The notes beneath the pieces were generated by a model. The model ran no database searches. It was not told the DNA's origin and saw only the letters and a list, made by a program, of their open reading frames with translations. This document shows, piece by piece, positions 5,927 to 8,168 of a stretch of DNA of 8,168 nt (position 1 is its first letter; each line of letters starts with the position of its first letter). A program made the position numbers and the translations under genes. Source of the stretch: Candidatus Poribacteria bacterium (GTDB lineage Bacteria; Poribacteria; WGA-4E; GCA-2687025); the NCBI GenBank assembly GCA_027625215.1, contig JAQBWJ010000071.1, positions 1-8,168 of the forward strand, given 5' to 3'.

Positions 5927-6580
5927 TCATGGAATCGCCGTCGCCATCAACACGAGCGTCGCCGTGTAGTTGCCCAAGTTGGGGGCTTCAGTCAAGTCGC
6001 TATCGGAGCCGAGGTCTTCACCGTTGCGAGCGCGCGATTTGACGGTGACGAGCGTGTTTCCGTCTCCCGCGACGCGCGTGAGTGTTTTGCCGCTACCCAG
6101 CAACGTCCCCGCCGTTAAGCCTTGTTGCGTTTGCCACGCGGTCGAACCGCCGCCGATATAGAAAAAACTGCCGACGCCGTTTCCGGATGTATTAAAACCG
6201 GTCGACGTGACGCCGTTGCCATCCGAAGTGAGTTGGTAGTAGGTGGCAAGCGTTTCGCCTGTGCCGCCGAATTGAGTGAGTACCGTCTGCGTCGGCGCGG
6301 TAATCGTGACGTTCTTATTCAGAACGAGGCGAAATACAGCGGTCGATTCCGTTTTAGCAGCGGTCAGACCTGAATTGTCCCATGTGTCGATGCCCGTCGC
6401 CATCAGCGCCGGAGTCTGTTCGTTGTTGATCCAATCGACAATCGAATTGACCCGCCCGCGATATTCAACATAGCCGGAGTCGTTGCCTCCGGCGACCATC
6501 GCCCAAACCAATGTCAGCGTTCCGACCGCGCCGATGACGAACGCCCCGCGCGCCGCGCGATGCCGCATGATGCCCTTCAT
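5927..6580 (-). CDS. Small secreted or membrane-anchored protein of unknown family (first of a tandem pair)
   Basis: I do not recognise a named family. The 217-residue product has a basic N-terminus (MRHRAARG) and a hydrophobic segment (about 13-30, ending VAGG), consistent with a signal peptide or single anchor. It lacks the G/F-T-x-x-E processing motif of type IV pilins. The remainder is Thr/Gly/Asn-rich with alternating hydrophobic strands. It includes TSDGNG (118-123), a Gly-rich loop (133-145), VAGDGN (170-175) and SRARNG (182-187), ending in GNYTATLVLM. The DGN motifs could bind calcium or simply be tight turns. The second half matches the downstream gene, so the pair probably arose by tandem duplication. 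The first ATG (6578-6580) has a poor ribosome-binding site. The in-frame ATG at 6568 has AAGGG close upstream and is a possible alternative. Confidence 0.75.
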   Translation of the reverse strand: MKGIMRHRAARGAFVIGAVGTLTLVWAMVAGGNDSGYVEYRGRVNSIVDWINNEQTPALMATGIDTWDNSGLTAAKTESTAVFRLVLNKNVTITAPTQTVLTQFGGTGETLATYYQLTSDGNGVTSTGFNTSGNGVGSFFYIGGGSTAWQTQQGLTAGTLLGSGKTLTRVAGDGNTLVTVKSRARNGEDLGSDSDLTEAPNLGNYTATLVLMATAIP

Positions 6581-6745
6581 AGGAACGTGATCCGTTGTCT
6601 ACCGTCATATGCTAATCGAGCGATGGTCCGCTGACGGGTAGGCGAACCCAATAACGCCACTCGCGCTATAAAAACGAGTCGTCCATTACATTCGATGTAT
6701 ATGATGCGATATTCGACGGGCGCGCGCAAATAAATCGCGGGAAGG

Positions 6746-7756
6746 TCAGCCGAGCGCGAGTTTGTCGAAAGCGTTGAGTTGGTCGCGCGTTCCGAGCGCG
6801 ATCATCCGGGTCCCTGCGACGAGACGCTGGTTCGCTCCGGGCGCATGAACCATCCTGCCGCCGCTGGTGCATGCGAGAATTGTGACACCCGTACGAGCGC
6901 GTATTTCGGCTTGAGCGAGCGTTTTGCCTTCTAGCGGCGAGGCGTCGGGTATCGACACCTGTTCCAACAACAGTTCCACGTCGCCCATCTGCATCACACC
7001 TTCTAGGAACTCGCCGACGTCAGGACGGGCGAGCATCGTCACCATGCGGTGCGCGCTGATCTTATAGGGGGTGATGACGCGATTCGCGCCCGCTTTCAAC
7101 AGTTTCGGCTCGGACTCCTCCGAGTTCGTTCGCGCGATGATCATCACGTTCGGATTGAGGCTGCGAGCAGTGAGCACCGTGAACACGTTGAGCGCGTCCT
7201 GACTGAGCGCCGAGATGAGGGCGCGGGCTCGGTCGATGCCGACTTCTTTCAGGAGCGCTTCTTCCGTCGCGTCTCCGACGACGGCGACGCGGTCTTGGTC
7301 GCGCAGTTCGGCGATACGGTCGGCGTTCATGTCGACGACGACGTAGGGGATGCGCTCGCGCTCGAGCTCCTGCACCGTATGGCGACCGACGCGCCCATAC
7401 CCGCAGACGATCACGTGTTGATTCAACTTGTCGAGCATCCGTTTTCTCCAAATACGCGACAGATGTTCGCGCCACTCTCCATCGACCAACGCCTGCACGC
7501 CTGTCCCGACGAACGAGGCGACCAGTATCGCGCCCGTTACGATGATCCCGATGGTAAACAGGCGTCCCCCCGGAGTTTTCGGCGTGATGTCGCCGTAACC
7601 AACGGTGCTGATCGTGATAACGGTCATATAGAGCGCGCGGAAAAGGTCGATTTTTTCGATCAGATGAAACCCGATGGTGCCTGCCCCGATCAACACCGCC
7701 AATGCCGCCAACATGGGCGCCTGTCGAGAGATGAGACGTTGAAGCGGCTTACGCAT
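6746..7756 (-). CDS. Potassium channel protein, two-TM pore with RCK/TrkA regulatory domains
   Basis: A 336-residue inner-membrane K+ channel of the MthK/Kch type. Transmembrane segment 1 spans about residues 14-32, followed by a pore helix and the selectivity filter TVGYGD (51-56). Transmembrane segment 2 is about 66-90. The cytoplasmic RCK_N (TrkA-N) domain begins at HVIVCGYGRVG (114-124), with the dinucleotide loop GYGRVG and the acidic strand-end D142 in VVVDMN. A GDATEE segment follows. An RCK_C domain fills about 262-336 (VSIPDASPLEGKTL... to GTRDQL). All parts of a complete channel are present; a tetramer gated by ligand or nucleotide is expected. The ATG at 7754-7756 has AGGTG five bases upstream and AGGAG further back. 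An in-frame extension to 7924 has no homologous look and would run through the inverted repeat downstream of the neighbouring gene. It appears to be transcribed alone. Confidence 0.93.
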   Translation of the reverse strand: MRKPLQRLISRQAPMLAALAVLIGAGTIGFHLIEKIDLFRALYMTVITISTVGYGDITPKTPGGRLFTIGIIVTGAILVASFVGTGVQALVDGEWREHLSRIWRKRMLDKLNQHVIVCGYGRVGRHTVQELERERIPYVVVDMNADRIAELRDQDRVAVVGDATEEALLKEVGIDRARALISALSQDALNVFTVLTARSLNPNVMIIARTNSEESEPKLLKAGANRVITPYKISAHRMVTMLARPDVGEFLEGVMQMGDVELLLEQVSIPDASPLEGKTLAQAEIRARTGVTILACTSGGRMVHAPGANQRLVAGTRMIALGTRDQLNAFDKLALG

Positions 7757-7837
7757 GAATTCACCTGCTCCTGGTGGTCGCCCCCGTAATGCCGTGTTCC
7801 TCCGCAGTGAATCGTCCTTGCAAACGGGGCACAAGGC

Positions 7838-7854
7838 AAGCGTAGAACACGCTT
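7838..7854 (-). repeat. Small hairpin in the leader of the K+ channel gene
   Basis: AAGCGT (7838-7843) and ACGCTT (7849-7854) pair perfectly around a 5-nt loop, about 80 nt upstream of the channel start. No U-run follows in either direction, so it is not a terminator. It could be a leader structure or an operator, or chance. Confidence 0.3.
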
Positions 7855-7907
7855 CCACTTCAAACGCGCTGATGACGGAACCAAGCGGAGTGATCTTGGA
7901 AAGGGAA

Positions 7908-7946
7908 CGCAGGGGAAAACGCACGCGAGTTAGGTTTTCCCCTGCG
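7908..7946 (-). terminator. Perfect 13-bp inverted repeat, likely terminator of the enolase-superfamily gene
   Basis: CGCAGGGGAAAAC (7908-7920) and GTTTTCCCCTGCG (7934-7946) are exact reverse complements around a 13-nt loop. Read on the minus strand the hairpin begins 11 nt after the TAA at 7958-7960. It is followed by TTCCCTTTCC, a pyrimidine-rich but imperfect U-tract. The position fits an intrinsic terminator. The large loop and interrupted U-run make it less than ideal, and a mobile-repeat origin or a protein-binding dyad cannot be excluded. Confidence 0.6.
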
Positions 7947-7957
7947 GCGACCGAACA

Positions 7958-8168
7958 TTACCAACGGGGACGCTTCGGCTCCCAGTCGGGAAAGAACTTT
8001 CGCATTTCGGTCATGTCGTCGCGTCGGTCGCGCCCGAACTTGACGCGCGTTTCGGCGAGTTCGGCGAGTTTGTCGCGGTTCAGCGTCACGCCGAGTCCGG
8101 GTCCTTCGGGGACGCGCATGTGTCCGCCTTTGAACTCCAATTTTTCGTTGACGACATCGACGTTCGCC
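7958..8168 (-). CDS. Enolase-superfamily enzyme, mandelate racemase/muconate lactonizing type (C-terminus only)
   Basis: Only the last 69 residues lie in the window; the gene begins beyond the right edge. The segment NEKLEFKGGHMRVPEGPG followed by LGVTLN is the characteristic C-terminal capping stretch of mandelate racemase / sugar acid dehydratase proteins, which usually reads G-x-(V/I/M)-x-VP-x-GPGLGV. These enzymes abstract the proton alpha to a carboxylate with Mg2+ and commonly dehydrate or epimerise aldonic acids in sugar catabolism. None of the catalytic residues are in view, so the subgroup cannot be assigned. After the motif comes a charged tail of about 40 residues ending in DWEPKRPRW, longer than I expect for many family members. 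The gene ends at TAA (7958-7960), followed by the inverted repeat at 7908-7946. Confidence 0.82.
   Translation of the reverse strand, partial: ANVDVVNEKLEFKGGHMRVPEGPGLGVTLNRDKLAELAETRVKFGRDRRDDMTEMRKFFPDWEPKRPRW

Noticed and set aside
6659..6679. ACTCG/CGAGT inverted repeat next to a run of A's in the intergenic region after the K+ channel gene
   Set aside because: A 5-bp stem with an 11-nt loop, and the A-run is inside the loop rather than after the stem; too weak for a terminator.
7049..7789. Long 246-codon open frame on the plus strand antisense to the K+ channel gene
   Set aside because: It lies wholly opposite a gene with unmistakable channel and RCK motifs, and its translation is Arg/Asp/His-rich with no recognisable domain. 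GC-rich third positions explain the lack of stops.
7757..7924. 56-residue N-terminal extension of the K+ channel containing CPVC
   Set aside because: A lone CxxC with no partner, sequence unlike channel N-termini, and ribosome-binding sites directly before the ATG at 7756. It would also include part of the terminator-like repeat.

Overview
The window is bacterial chromosomal DNA, GC-rich and compactly coded. It carries nine recognisable protein genes, two of them cut by the window edges, plus one small antitoxin-like gene. I see no rRNA, tRNA, CRISPR array or insertion sequence. The gene mix is two Gfo/Idh/MocA oxidoreductases, a PL11-like rhamnogalacturonan lyase-type protein and an enolase-superfamily (mandelate racemase type) enzyme. 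That mix is typical of uncultured carbohydrate-degrading lineages such as Poribacteria, Latescibacterota or Planctomycetota. This placement is an inference from gene content only.

Left block (1-2781, minus strand). Reading leftwards, it runs: an atypical Gfo/Idh/MocA oxidoreductase (1690-2781), a VapB-like antitoxin (1402-1617) overlapping a PIN-domain VapC-like toxin (1038-1460), and a second, canonical Gfo/Idh/MocA oxidoreductase (3-965, running off the left edge). The toxin-antitoxin pair therefore sits between two sugar-type dehydrogenases on the same strand. Divergently, 2973-4586 (+) encodes a 537-residue PL11-like beta-propeller protein with no export signal. A candidate promoter and a small dyad lie in the 191-bp intergenic space.

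Middle block (4664-6580, minus strand). Two tandem, mutually related small secreted or membrane-anchored proteins of unrecognised family are followed by a TPMT-like SAM-dependent methyltransferase. Gaps are 26 and 16 nt, which suggests one transcription unit. This is the least explained part of the window.

Right block (6746-8168, minus strand). It holds a two-TM potassium channel with RCK/TrkA domains, then the C-terminus of an enolase-superfamily enzyme at the edge. Between them a perfect 13-bp inverted repeat lies just after the enzyme's stop codon and probably acts as its terminator.

The oxidoreductases, the lyase-like protein and the enolase-family enzyme plausibly take part in uptake-independent breakdown of plant or algal sugar acids, but no pathway can be fixed from this window. 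I found no convincing new multi-gene system. The best candidates for novelty are the tandem secreted paralogues with their methyltransferase, and the oxidoreductase with altered cofactor and active-site motifs.
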